Shown piece after piece: positions 18,136 to 28,200 of a stretch of DNA of 64,000 nucleotides; positions within the stretch are counted from its first letter, which is position 1; each line of letters starts with the position of its first letter. Source of the stretch: Kiritimatiellia bacterium (GTDB lineage: Bacteria > Verrucomicrobiota > Kiritimatiellia > UBA8416 > YA12-FULL-48-11); contig JAQUPZ010000001.1 in NCBI GenBank assembly GCA_028716365.1, positions 903,393 through 967,392 on the forward strand. The letters are read 5' to 3'. Made by a program: the position numbers and the translations under genes. Under the pieces are notes generated by a model. That model was not told where the DNA came from. It searched no databases and saw only the letters and a list, made by a program, of their open reading frames with translations.

Positions 18136-20076
18136 ATGAAAAAATATATTTTTGCTATCAGTGCGGTATTACTGGCCAGGATGATCCTGTCCTCGTCATG
18201 TCTTGGGGCCGAGGCTGTGACAAACAAAATGGAAGATTTTATCGGAGTGCTGAAATCCGATGTCGGCCTGGAACAGAAAGTTGCGGCATGCAGGGAACTT
18301 GGCCTTGTCGGCAATAAAGAGGCAGTGCCGGTGCTTGCCGGTCTGCTTTCTGACGAGAAACTTGCCCATATGGCCAGATACGGACTCGAACAGATTCCTG
18401 ATCCTGCGGTTGATGAAGCATTTCGCACGGCGCTGGATAAACTAAAGGGCCAGTTACTGGTGGGGGTGATCAATTCCATTGGCGATCGTCGCGATGTTGT
18501 TGCCATTGAACCATTGAGTAAGTTGCTTAAAGATTCTGACCAACAGGTTGCTCGAGCGGCTGCTGCGGCCCTTGGGAGGATTGGAACGGTAGAAGCGGGC
18601 AAGGCGCTTGACGAAGCTATCGATCAGGCAAAGAGCGTGGAACTTCAATTCTTGTGTGAAGAATTACTGGCTTGTGCCGGTACACTTGTCAGCCAGCGTA
18701 AAGAGAGCAAGGCGTTGGGCTTTTACGAAAAAATGTCAAAGGCAGATGTAGCGGGCAGGATCAAGGCAGCAGCAACGAGAGGTGTAATCCTGTGCAGTGG
18801 CCGGATTAATCTGCTTGTTGAACAGTTAAACAGTGATGACCAGCTGATGTTTGCAATGGGACTCAGGGTAGCGCAGGAACTCAAAGGCAGGAAAGTAACG
18901 TCGGCCCTGATTTTCCAGGTTGGCCGGCTTCCTGCCGAAAAAGTCATACAGTTGGTACAGGTCCTGGGAAAACGTAAAGACAAGGCGGCGGTTAAGGAAC
19001 TGATTACACTGACGAAGAATGGTGATAAGAATGTTCGCAAGGCAGCCATCACAGCGCTTGCAGAAATAGGTGATTCTTCCGCAGCGCCTGTTCTTATGGA
19101 ACTCTTGAGAGATACAGACAGTGAGATCGTACAAATTGCGTCCATCAGTCTGGCCAGTCTGCCTGATCCGGCAGTCAATGCTGACGTTGTCAAAATGCTC
19201 GATTGTCCGGAGAGTGTTATTCGCGTCAGAATGCTTGATCTTGTGGGACAACGTCGAATCAAAAAGGCACTGCCGGTGATTATGAATGCCATGGATGATA
19301 AGGATGAGACTGTGCGGATTGCTGCCATCAGGAATGTTGGCGTGATGGCAGGAATGGAAGAGTTACCTGTTCTGCTTGATAAAATCATAAAAAGTACGAA
19401 CACGGTGGAAATAAGTACACTTGAAAAAGCTGTCAGTTCGATTTGTTCAACAGGGAGTGATCAGGATGTATGTGTCCAGAAGTTGACAGAAACATTGTCC
19501 AAGGCAAACCCTTCATCAAAACCGGCATTATTAAGGGCGTTACGCGTAGTGGGCGGACCTGCTGCCCTGAAGGTTGTTCGAGGTGCTATTGCTGATTCCA
19601 ACAAGAATGTACATTCAGCAGCCATCAGGGTACTGGGTGAATGGAAAACAACTGATGTTGTGCCTGTTCTGTTAGAACTTGCAAAGGGTTCCAGCGAACA
19701 AGTAGACAAAATTCTCGGCCTGCGCGGTTATCTAGGCATGGCTTCAAGGCGTGAGATTCCTCAAAAAGAGAGGCTGGCAATCTGTAAGGAAGCTGTTTCT
19801 ATGATTCAACGTGATGAAGAAAAGAAAATGTTGCTGGGCGCGCTGGGTAGTATAGCAAATGCCGGGTCGCTAAATCTGGTGATGCCTTATCTGGATGAAC
19901 CTGGTGTAAGAATTGAAGCTGCTGCTACTGTTATGGCAATTGCTGAGAAACGTGGCAGGAAGCAGAATATTTCCATGGCTAAAAATGCCCTTCAGAAGGT
20001 GGTAAAGATCACGGACAATCCATCTATTGCTAAACGTGCCGAAGAACTGTTGCAGCAGATTGAGAAAGAAAAATAA
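18136..20076 (+). CDS. Secreted HEAT-repeat protein
   Basis: 646 residues from the ATG at 18136, chosen because ATGGAG lies 5 bases upstream and a signal peptide (1-25, ending L-G-A) follows. Starts further upstream run into the previous gene. The rest is a chain of HEAT/PBS-lyase-type repeats, for example LLKDSDQQVARAAAAALGRIG, KNGDKNVRKAAITALAEIG, LRDTDSEIVQIASISLASL and MDDKDETVRIAAIRNVGVM. No catalytic motif is seen. Such solenoids act as binding scaffolds. Its neighbour sulfatase carries the same kind of repeat at its C terminus, so an envelope scaffold for the degradative enzymes is a fair inference. Confidence 0.85.
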   Translation: MKKYIFAISAVLLARMILSSSCLGAEAVTNKMEDFIGVLKSDVGLEQKVAACRELGLVGNKEAVPVLAGLLSDEKLAHMARYGLEQIPDPAVDEAFRTALDKLKGQLLVGVINSIGDRRDVVAIEPLSKLLKDSDQQVARAAAAALGRIGTVEAGKALDEAIDQAKSVELQFLCEELLACAGTLVSQRKESKALGFYEKMSKADVAGRIKAAATRGVILCSGRINLLVEQLNSDDQLMFAMGLRVAQELKGRKVTSALIFQVGRLPAEKVIQLVQVLGKRKDKAAVKELITLTKNGDKNVRKAAITALAEIGDSSAAPVLMELLRDTDSEIVQIASISLASLPDPAVNADVVKMLDCPESVIRVRMLDLVGQRRIKKALPVIMNAMDDKDETVRIAAIRNVGVMAGMEELPVLLDKIIKSTNTVEISTLEKAVSSICSTGSDQDVCVQKLTETLSKANPSSKPALLRALRVVGGPAALKVVRGAIADSNKNVHSAAIRVLGEWKTTDVVPVLLELAKGSSEQVDKILGLRGYLGMASRREIPQKERLAICKEAVSMIQRDEEKKMLLGALGSIANAGSLNLVMPYLDEPGVRIEAAATVMAIAEKRGRKQNISMAKNALQKVVKITDNPSIAKRAEELLQQIEKEK

Positions 20077-20090
20077 AGGGAAGATGAAAT

Positions 20091-21416
20091 ATGAGAATTA
20101 CTGACCCAATTCAAACAACAGGCAACTTGCTGAGCAGGCGGCAGTTTCTTAAGCGTACTATTGCGGTGAGCGGTATTTTTGCTGTTCCTTATATTATTCC
20201 GGCGTCTGCACTGGGGAAGGGCGGCGCAGTGGCGCCGAGTGAACGTATCCTGATGGCTTCCATTGGTGCCGGCGGACGGGGAAGCAGTGATTTATCGTGG
20301 ATGATTGGAGAGCAGGATATTCAGTTTATCGCCGTATGTGAGGCAAGGAAAGATCGCCGTGATCGCGCAAAAAACATAGTAGACGAAAAATATGGCAACA
20401 AAGATTGTGTTGCTTACCGTGATTTCAGGGAGATGTACTCCGAACGCAAGGATATTGATGCTGTATTGATTGCGACAGGAGATCGATGGCATGCTTTGCT
20501 GGCAACGCTTGCGATGAAGGCAGGCAAGGATGTTTATTGCGAGAAACCCGGAAGCATGACCATTGCGGAAGGGCAAATGCTTGTTGCGACGGCAAAACGT
20601 TATGGCCGCATATTTCAGACGGGCACACAGCGGTTGAGCCAGGCCAATTTCGTTTTTGCCGCGGAAATGGCGCGTACCGGCAGGTTGGGCAAACTACATA
20701 CCCTGCGTGCCCATACAGCCGGTGGTAGTTCGTATACTTCCAAGACGTGGCTTCCTGCTGAACCAGAACCACCTAAAGATGAAATGGATTGGGATATGTG
20801 GCTTGGTCCGTGTCCATGGAGACCTTACAACAGCCGTTATACTCACGGCGGCTGGCATGGATGTTACGATTTCCATACCGGTTGCATAGGGGAATGGGGG
20901 AGTCATACAATCACCCAGTGCCTGATGGCGATTCCTGATCATTATAATAATGTGCTCGAATTTGAATTTCCAAATAACGATTCCGGCAGTGGTCTTGTTA
21001 TAAGCTATCCGGGTGACCTCAAAATGATACTTGATGCGACTGGCTGGCGTGGGTCATGCGGCAATAAGGTTGAGGGCAGCGAAGGATGGATTTCTGTTGC
21101 CGATGGTTATGAAAGACCGGAAGTGTCCGACCTGTCGTTGTTAAAAGACTTCGATAAGATCGTTCAGGATTATATGATTGCCAATGACAGACCAATGAAT
21201 CATGTGAGGGATTTCTTCAACTGCGTGCGGAACCGCCGACCGACGGTTTCAAACCCAGGCATGATGCACCGTTCGATGTCCATGGTCCATGCTGCGAACA
21301 TATGCATGTGGCTGAAACGTAATGTCAAATGGGATCCGGTAAAGCAGGAATTTATTGGTGACCCGGAAGCGAATAGATTGTGTTCACGCGCAATGCGTGA
21401 GCCATGGCGGGCGTGA
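20091..21416 (+). CDS. Tat-exported Gfo/Idh/MocA oxidoreductase
   Basis: 441 residues. Tat motif SRRQFLK (15-21), then the Rossmann dinucleotide site IGAGGRG (58-64), and the family lysine in C-E-K-P (150-153). The alpha/beta C-terminal domain carries IGEWGSHTITQ. These NAD(P)-dependent enzymes oxidise or reduce sugar hydroxyls; members with Tat signals carry their cofactor folded into the periplasm, as known for glucose-fructose oxidoreductase. It starts 14 bases after the HEAT gene and so belongs to the sulfatase operon. A role in making keto sugars from the released glycan, in concert with the DUF1080 protein, is inferred from family associations only. Confidence 0.9.
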   Translation: MRITDPIQTTGNLLSRRQFLKRTIAVSGIFAVPYIIPASALGKGGAVAPSERILMASIGAGGRGSSDLSWMIGEQDIQFIAVCEARKDRRDRAKNIVDEKYGNKDCVAYRDFREMYSERKDIDAVLIATGDRWHALLATLAMKAGKDVYCEKPGSMTIAEGQMLVATAKRYGRIFQTGTQRLSQANFVFAAEMARTGRLGKLHTLRAHTAGGSSYTSKTWLPAEPEPPKDEMDWDMWLGPCPWRPYNSRYTHGGWHGCYDFHTGCIGEWGSHTITQCLMAIPDHYNNVLEFEFPNNDSGSGLVISYPGDLKMILDATGWRGSCGNKVEGSEGWISVADGYERPEVSDLSLLKDFDKIVQDYMIANDRPMNHVRDFFNCVRNRRPTVSNPGMMHRSMSMVHAANICMWLKRNVKWDPVKQEFIGDPEANRLCSRAMREPWRA

Positions 21417-21469
21417 ATGGAGCGCAGGATCTTAATGGTCTTTTTTTGGCGAATGGATGGAAGATAATC

Positions 21470-22324
21470 ATGAATAGACGACAATTCATCAAAAGTGTTG
21501 GGGTAGGTATGGTTGCGGCTTGTGGTGTATTTGCTGGTAAACGGCAACTTATTGCACAGACAATTGAGTCGGTCAAAGCACCTGGACTTGATTTTCCGTT
21601 AATGGATTTTCATGTCCATCTTGACAACAGCACCATTGAGAAGGTGGTTGAACTTTCCGAAAAGCTGGGCGTTAAATTCGGTATTGTTGAACATGCTGGA
21701 ACGAAGGAAAACAAGTATCCCATTGTGTTGAGTAATGACGAAGAGCTGAAGCAATACATCAAAATGCTGGAAGGCAAGCCTGTTTTTAAAGGTGTTCAGA
21801 CTGAGTACAGTGACTGGAGCAGTGGATTTTCAAAAGAAGCCCTGACGCAGCTTGATTTCGTACTGACCGATTGCATGACGTATCCGGGTAAAGATGGGAA
21901 GCGTACAAAGCTTTTTGAGAAGGGTGTGGAGGATCGTGTTGACATGGCGGACAAAGAGACGTTTATGGACAAATACGTTGACTGGTGTGTCAAGGTCATT
22001 GAAAGCAAACCGCTGGATATTCTGGCAAATGTTTCCTGGTTACCGAAGCCGTTGTCCCAGGATTATGACAAGCTCTGGACTGAAGCGCGGATGAAGAGGT
22101 TTGTTAATGCTGCAGTACAGAGCAAAGTGGCGCTGGAGATCAGTGGTAGTTATGAATTACCGAAAATGCCTTTTTTGAAAATAGCCAGGGAGGCAGGTGT
22201 TAAGTTCACGTTTGGCTCCAATGGTCGATATCCTAAAATGGGCAGACTGGATTATTCCATAAAGATGGCGAAAGAACTTGGCCTTAAGCGTTCGGACATG
22301 TTCATACCTGTAAGTAAGAGTTAA
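21470..22324 (+). CDS. Secreted PHP-like metal-dependent hydrolase
   Basis: 284 residues from the ATG at 21470 (GGAAG 6-7 bases upstream); the longer frame from 21404 would overlap the previous gene. Tat-like start NRRQFIK. The MDFHVHLD segment (45-52) with His48 and His50, and VEHAG (73-77), match a PHP-type TIM-like barrel that binds two or three metals. Near the end the expected G-S-D-A-H ligand motif reads G-S-N-G-R (249-253), so one metal site may be lost. PHP proteins cleave phosphoesters or act as other metal hydrolases; the reaction here is unknown. Last gene before a 161-base gap. Confidence 0.65.
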   Translation: MNRRQFIKSVGVGMVAACGVFAGKRQLIAQTIESVKAPGLDFPLMDFHVHLDNSTIEKVVELSEKLGVKFGIVEHAGTKENKYPIVLSNDEELKQYIKMLEGKPVFKGVQTEYSDWSSGFSKEALTQLDFVLTDCMTYPGKDGKRTKLFEKGVEDRVDMADKETFMDKYVDWCVKVIESKPLDILANVSWLPKPLSQDYDKLWTEARMKRFVNAAVQSKVALEISGSYELPKMPFLKIAREAGVKFTFGSNGRYPKMGRLDYSIKMAKELGLKRSDMFIPVSKS

Positions 22325-22386
22325 CAGAATCCAGGTTTCTTGCCGGGATAATATTGAAATCTAAACGTTACGAAAAAAGGCAGGAA

Positions 22387-22419
22387 ATCCGGAGTTCCTT
22401 AAAAGAGTAAATTCCGGAT
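22387..22419. other. Inverted repeat in the gap before the GH141-like gene
   Basis: ATCCGGAGTT (22387-22396) can pair with AATTCCGGAT (22410-22419), ten pairs including one G-U, around a 13-base loop. No T-run follows on either side, so it is a poor terminator candidate. It may be an RNA hairpin in the leader of the next gene or a binding site. Confidence 0.3.
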
Positions 22420-22485
22420 CTAAGAAAATATGACTGCACCTTCGTGAAGCGCAGGAAATACCGTTTCACTCTGAAAGGAGTACGT

Positions 22486-25215
22486 ATGCGTATAAATATA
22501 TTCATTATTCTTATGATTTCCATTCTGCAGTCGATCGGCGGGGCGGCAGAGTTTTTTGTTTCACCTGATGGGAGTGATGCTAATCCGGGTACGAAACGAA
22601 AGCCGTTTCAGACTTTGGAGCGAGCTCGTACTGCGATACGCAAAACCAGGAGCGAAAATAACAGTAAACCGGAAGCCATAACCGTCTGGTTGCGTAAGGG
22701 TTCGTACCTGATCGAAAAGACCATGGAATTTACATCCGAAGATTCAGGAACGGAGAAAGCACCCGTAACTTACGCGGCTTATTCCGGTGAAAAAGCGGTT
22801 ATCTCCGGCGGCAGATCTGTTACCGGCTGGCAGAAGGGTGACGGAGAATTATGGACGACCGTGGTACCCGGCGTGAAAGAAGGCAAGTGGTATTTTCACC
22901 AGCTCTTTGTGAACGGCAAACGCTGTATCCGTGCCCGTACCCCGAACAAGGGTTATCTCTACACCGAAGGTATTCTTGCGCCATTTAATCATGCAAAGTG
23001 GTACGAAAGCAACATAGATGCCAAGCGCGGTTTTCTTTTCCGAAACGGCGATATCAAACGATGGAGTAATTTCAACGATGCCCTCATAGTTATTTACCAT
23101 TCGTGGACTACATCTATTCACTTCATCACGGATCTCGATTCTGGAAAACGCAAGGTAAGACTCGTACCTGTGTCTGTCTGGCCTATCGGTTACTGGTGGG
23201 AATACAATACCCGTTATCATGTGGAGAATATTCTTGAGGCGCTCGACCAGCCGGGCGAATGGTATCTTGATCGTAATACGGGCATTCTTCGTTACTGGCC
23301 TATGTCCGGTGAGAACATGGAAAAAGCCGAAGTCATTGCACCAGTGGTTCGCCAGACGCTTGTCGCATTCAAAGGACAACCTGAGGCGGGTAAATTCATT
23401 GAGTATCTCAATTTCCGTGACCTTTCATTCCAGCACACTGATTGTTATATTGCACCTGACATGTCTTTGGATCATCAGGGTGCCACGGAACAGAAACCAA
23501 TGATTGCAGCCGAAGGTTTACGTCACACGGTTTTTGAAAATTGCGAGATTGCCCATGCCGGTGAAAATGGCCTGTGGCTGGACAGCGGATGTTGTGACAA
23601 CGTCATCCGCCATTGCCACATACACGATCTTGGCGCCAGCGCTGTCTTTATCGGGCCAAAAGTTTTCAAAGACAAACCGGAAATGGCCGTTTTGCGTAAT
23701 GCCGTGGATAATTGTTTCATTCATGACGGTTCGCATATTTTCCGCGGCAGTCAGGGGCTGTGGATTGGTAAGTCATCATACAATCAGTTGACACACAATG
23801 ATATTTCCGATTTTCATCACATTGGTATCTCCATTGGTCACTCGTGGGGCTATGCGCCAAGTACTGCTAACAACAACCTCATCGCCTTTAACCATGTCCA
23901 CCATATCTGTAATGGTTACTTCAGTGATGGAGGTGGTGTTTACACGCTTGGTATTTCACCCGGTACCGTAATTCGTAACAACATCATTCATGACGTGGTA
24001 CCCACGCCTATGATGCCTGTAGGTGGCACAGGTATATACCATGATGAGGGTTCTTCCGGTATCCTGGTGGAAAGTAATATTGTTTATAACGTTGGCGCAG
24101 GCGCATACAACCAGCATTATGGCCGGGAGAATCTGGCACGTAATAACATCTTTGCCTTTGGCGGAAGCAACACGATCACATGCTGCAGGGTGGAGGAGCA
24201 TCTGTCTTTCACGTTCGAGGGTAATATCGTACTCTCCAGCGATAGACAGGCAACATCCGACCATTACAGTCCGCTTAAGTGTAAAACCGAGTTTCGCCGT
24301 AATCTCTACTGGGACATCTCGGGAAAAGAACCTTCTTTCTCCGGTGTGAGTTTTGCTGAATGGCAGAAGACGGGGCGTGACCGTGATTCACGTATTGCCG
24401 ACCCGCAATTCCATGATGCAAAGAAACGTGATTTTCGATTGAAGTCTTCTTCACCGGCTTTTGCCATGAGATTCAATCCCATCGAAACCGATAAAGTTGG
24501 TCTTTATGGCAAAAAGAAATGGATATCGGCTCCGTTGAAAATCAAACGTGAACCACTTCCCAGCCTGCCACCACCTCCTCCGGCGCCTCCTCCACGTCCA
24601 CTCATTGAGGATTTTGAGTCCACGGTTACTGGTAAACAGCCTATAGTATGTAATTACTCCCCATCCGACAGGCCGGACCTGATCAAAGTTACCGAAGAAA
24701 CCGCTGTCAGTGGAAAAAAGAGTCTGAAGTTTACCAAGGTGAAAGGTTTGAAATATGGATGGCAGCCACACCTCTATTATACATTCAGAGGATACCAGGC
24801 TGGACTGGTTCGTTTTGCATGCGACGTCATGAACAGCGCGACGACTCCGGCAGAGTTTTCGATTAGCCTGCGTGATTACAAGGTGAAACGTGGCGAGTAT
24901 CGCGACGGTCCGGTCATAACCTTTAAACCTGATGGTACTGTGATTGCCGCCGGTAAGGATGTTGCGAAAATCCCGAACGGCAAATGGGTACATATCAATA
25001 TGCTTGTCAACCTGGGTGAACCCGGAGCGGCATCAACGGTTGCGAAAAGTTACCGCCTTGCTGTAGCTGTGATAGGAGAAAAAGAAAAGGTATTTGAAAA
25101 TATTCCATGTGCCAGCAAGGAATTTGTCAATGTTACCTGGTTTGGATTTTCTTACGCCGACAGGCCGGATGGCGTATATTACGTCGACAACCTCAGCATT
25201 GAACCAGTAAAATAA
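22486..25215 (+). CDS. Secreted right-handed beta-helix protein, GH141-like
   Basis: 909 residues from the ATG at 22486, chosen for the AAGGAG 6 bases upstream and the signal peptide (1-21). The N-terminal part (EFFVSPDGSDANPGT, KPFQTLERARTAIR, TVWLRKGSYLI) and the following coils form a parallel beta-helix of the type found in GH141, a family with alpha-L-fucosidase and xylanase members. The helix ends near 690. A proline-rich linker (P-P-P-P-P-A-P-P-P-R-P, about 702-712) leads to a C-terminal jelly-roll, probably carbohydrate-binding. Next to GH29 and sulfatases a fucosidase role is attractive but unproven; a polysaccharide lyase or other beta-helix enzyme is the alternative. Confidence 0.75.
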   Translation: MRINIFIILMISILQSIGGAAEFFVSPDGSDANPGTKRKPFQTLERARTAIRKTRSENNSKPEAITVWLRKGSYLIEKTMEFTSEDSGTEKAPVTYAAYSGEKAVISGGRSVTGWQKGDGELWTTVVPGVKEGKWYFHQLFVNGKRCIRARTPNKGYLYTEGILAPFNHAKWYESNIDAKRGFLFRNGDIKRWSNFNDALIVIYHSWTTSIHFITDLDSGKRKVRLVPVSVWPIGYWWEYNTRYHVENILEALDQPGEWYLDRNTGILRYWPMSGENMEKAEVIAPVVRQTLVAFKGQPEAGKFIEYLNFRDLSFQHTDCYIAPDMSLDHQGATEQKPMIAAEGLRHTVFENCEIAHAGENGLWLDSGCCDNVIRHCHIHDLGASAVFIGPKVFKDKPEMAVLRNAVDNCFIHDGSHIFRGSQGLWIGKSSYNQLTHNDISDFHHIGISIGHSWGYAPSTANNNLIAFNHVHHICNGYFSDGGGVYTLGISPGTVIRNNIIHDVVPTPMMPVGGTGIYHDEGSSGILVESNIVYNVGAGAYNQHYGRENLARNNIFAFGGSNTITCCRVEEHLSFTFEGNIVLSSDRQATSDHYSPLKCKTEFRRNLYWDISGKEPSFSGVSFAEWQKTGRDRDSRIADPQFHDAKKRDFRLKSSSPAFAMRFNPIETDKVGLYGKKKWISAPLKIKREPLPSLPPPPPAPPPRPLIEDFESTVTGKQPIVCNYSPSDRPDLIKVTEETAVSGKKSLKFTKVKGLKYGWQPHLYYTFRGYQAGLVRFACDVMNSATTPAEFSISLRDYKVKRGEYRDGPVITFKPDGTVIAAGKDVAKIPNGKWVHINMLVNLGEPGAASTVAKSYRLAVAVIGEKEKVFENIPCASKEFVNVTWFGFSYADRPDGVYYVDNLSIEPVK

Positions 25216-25228
25216 ATTCGTAGTTTCT

Positions 25229-28200
25229 CTATCGAGTACTTATGTCGAAGCTTGTCTCGGCTTTTTTCCCGCTGATCACATCCGTGATGATTACCCGCCA
25301 GCGTCCTGGTTGCTCATTGAGCGCGGTCTGAATTGTCCGTTTGAACTTTCCGCGAACTGCCAGAACATTGTCGGTGTAGGCACGACTGATCCTGCCCGAC
25401 GGTCCAGAAATTTCCATCCGAAGGACATGGTTCCCCGGCGCACCTCCGGTCGTGAGTACCTTGGCTTTGATTTTCACTTTCTTTCCTGACATTGCGGTTG
25501 CAGGTGAGGTGCTGACCTCCAGGCCGGTTATTTCATACGGCATGACAGCGAGTACTCCAGCAGCCTTGTGGGTCAGATCTAAGCTGGCTATATTTGTCAG
25601 GCCTAAATACCGCTTGCCGCGGACATCATATAAATGTTTTTTTGTTCCGAGTATGATGTGTGTGAGACTGTCTTCTTCGCGGAGTCTCAGGATGCCAAGG
25701 ATTTCGATATCACCTTGCCGGAAAGTGGTGCACTCATAACCCATGTGTTCAGTTCCATTGCTTGTAATTCGGACTGGCGTTGAAATGCCGGCGTGCGACA
25801 GAATATTTCTCATGAGAAGACGCGATGGCAGATTATAACCAAGGAATCCGTTTAAGTAGATAGCTTTTCCTTTACCAATACGGTTTATGACAATCGCAGG
25901 TTTGCCGTCCTCATGTTCAGCGACGACCTCTCCGCGTGGAATAATATCGTCCATTCCGGCAAGTCGAAGATTGCCGGGAACTTCAAGTTCTCCTTTTCCT
26001 TTGATCGTCAGCACGGCCGGTTCTATCTTACGACATACCTCCTTACGCTCAATGCCGAACAACGTCTGAACTGTCTCACGCTGGTAGAGGGGCTTTCCAT
26101 GCTCATCCGTAGCGCCTGCACCGATGTCGGCAACGACGACACCGCCGTTTCTGACGAACAGCTGGATTTGTTTCAGCGTATCTTCCGGCAGGCAGAGCGA
26201 ACACGGCAGAAACAGGATCCGGTAATTCTTGAGGTCTCCGGCAATGATCTGGGAATTCCCGACATAACGATAGGTAAATCCCAGTTCGCGCAGCATCCGG
26301 GTGATGTTGACCCGCGACTTGTAGTACCAGGCATAAAGACTTGTCGTTTCCGGATAAAATGCTTTTTCCACTTCCGACCAGTTCCATGCCATGTGCATAC
26401 TGGCCTGCGAATAAAGTACGGCAATCGGTGAAACAACCCGCTCATAATCCACAAATATTTTACCAACTCCATGTGTCAGATCATAAATCCCCGATGAAAG
26501 CCACGTGGAACTTCTGGTCTGCGCGAGTAATGGGTGAATAAATGCCCAGAAGTCCATATGCTTTGCACCTTCCCGGACACCCAGCGAGCAAGGTCCCCAC
26601 GGCGTACAGCCTTTTGTGCCGAGGAATGCCATCCACCACGGTTTGAATTCTGCACCCTGTTCACTCCGGTCATACCAGAGCCAGCCGGGTGTCGGACACT
26701 TCTCGTTCAGGAACGAACGGCGGATGTCCATTTTCTGGCGGATCACGGTGCTCATGTCCACTGTGTCTTCCTCAAAAGCATCTTCCTCTTTCGGCGGTGA
26801 AAGTTTAAAAATGACAGTTGGATATTCGATGGAGAAATCCTCATGGGCGGATATTGTCTCGAAATCCCAGCCGGAGAATGGCATCTCCCCGAATGAATTT
26901 GAGAAACCCATCAGCAGTTTCGGGTAATTATTCTTCACGCCCTTGCGCGTTAGAAGAAGTCCGTCAAGCCAGACTTCCTCCATAAAAGTACGCCAGTCCA
27001 CCCATTGTGCCGGATTGGCCAGCTTCCGTGCTTCCTTGTAGGTAATCTGTTTGATCCCGTCGAATGATTGAAATGATGTACTCCACTCGGCATTGAGCGT
27101 ATCAATGGTCTTGTATTTCTTTTTCAGCCAGTCATGGTAACGCCTGGTGCAGTGCTCGCTGGTACAGACTTCAAGATTGGTATAGCGTGCGCCGCTCAGT
27201 TCGCTCTCGTCTTCGAGCGAGGCGAGGGACAGAGGCCCATAACGCCGGAGTGTGGTCCCCAGTTCCTCGTATGCCGCGGTAACCTTTTGCCGGACTTCCG
27301 GATCACTGAGGCAGGGTTTGCGGGCGGTCGAAGTATCTTCTCCGTGGAAATTGTACCCGAACGCCCTGACTTTCGCCGCTCCCCAGTACATTATCGGCGC
27401 CGCCTGTTTCAGCGTCTCGAAACTGTAACTGAGAGGTACTACCATCCCCTCGATGCCGATATCACGTGCCACCTGCATTACATAAGGACGGATATATGTG
27501 TTCCGCGGTTCGAATTGAGAAGTGGAAACAAGATAATCGTCCCATGCCTGATGAACCTCCGGCAGATAGACGTAGGCATCATCTTCCAGGAGCAATCCCT
27601 TGGCATCTTGTATCGTCAGTCGTGCGCGGTTGAGGGTCGTAAGCGAAAGAGCTGTTGGAAGTTTAAAGCGATGCTCGCTCATACCGGAAGGAATCATGAT
27701 CTTGCCCTCGGATCTCGCAATCAACCGTCCGTACATGTCGCTGAGGGAGATGACCGATTGTGCCTCACGTTCCTGTGTCTTATTTTCGATCCGGGCAATA
27801 ACAGAGACGTTATCACCACGCCGGTAGAATTCTTTTTCGGTGGCAAATGACGTGAGGATGTAATAATCCTTTTCCAGTGTTATCTCTTTGGTATCAGGCA
27901 GGCTTAACCTGATACTGCTTATCATGCTTCCCGAGTGGGCAGTGGGAATTGCCAGACGATGCTCGCTCTTGCCTGATGGGATTTTAATATCACGATCAAG
28001 GGTGCCGGTGGGGCGGCCATGCATGTCACTGAGAGTAATACAAAGTTTCACATTACGCTGTTCGGCCTTGTTTTCGATTTTTGCGGTAACCATTGCATCG
28101 CTCGAATGAATGTTATTAACTTCTGATGGAGGAATAACGACGGGGGAAATAACTTCATAACTTGTCGTGGCAAAGGCCAGGGATTCTCCCTTTGAATTAT

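Noticed and set aside
25216..25260. Terminator between the convergent genes ending at 25215 and 25229
   Set aside because: Only 13 bases separate the stops, and the T-run near 25262 has no convincing stem before it.
27134..27850. 238-residue open frame antisense to the giant GH42-like gene
   Set aside because: It is opposite clear repeat and barrel coding sequence, has no recognisable domain and no ribosome site.
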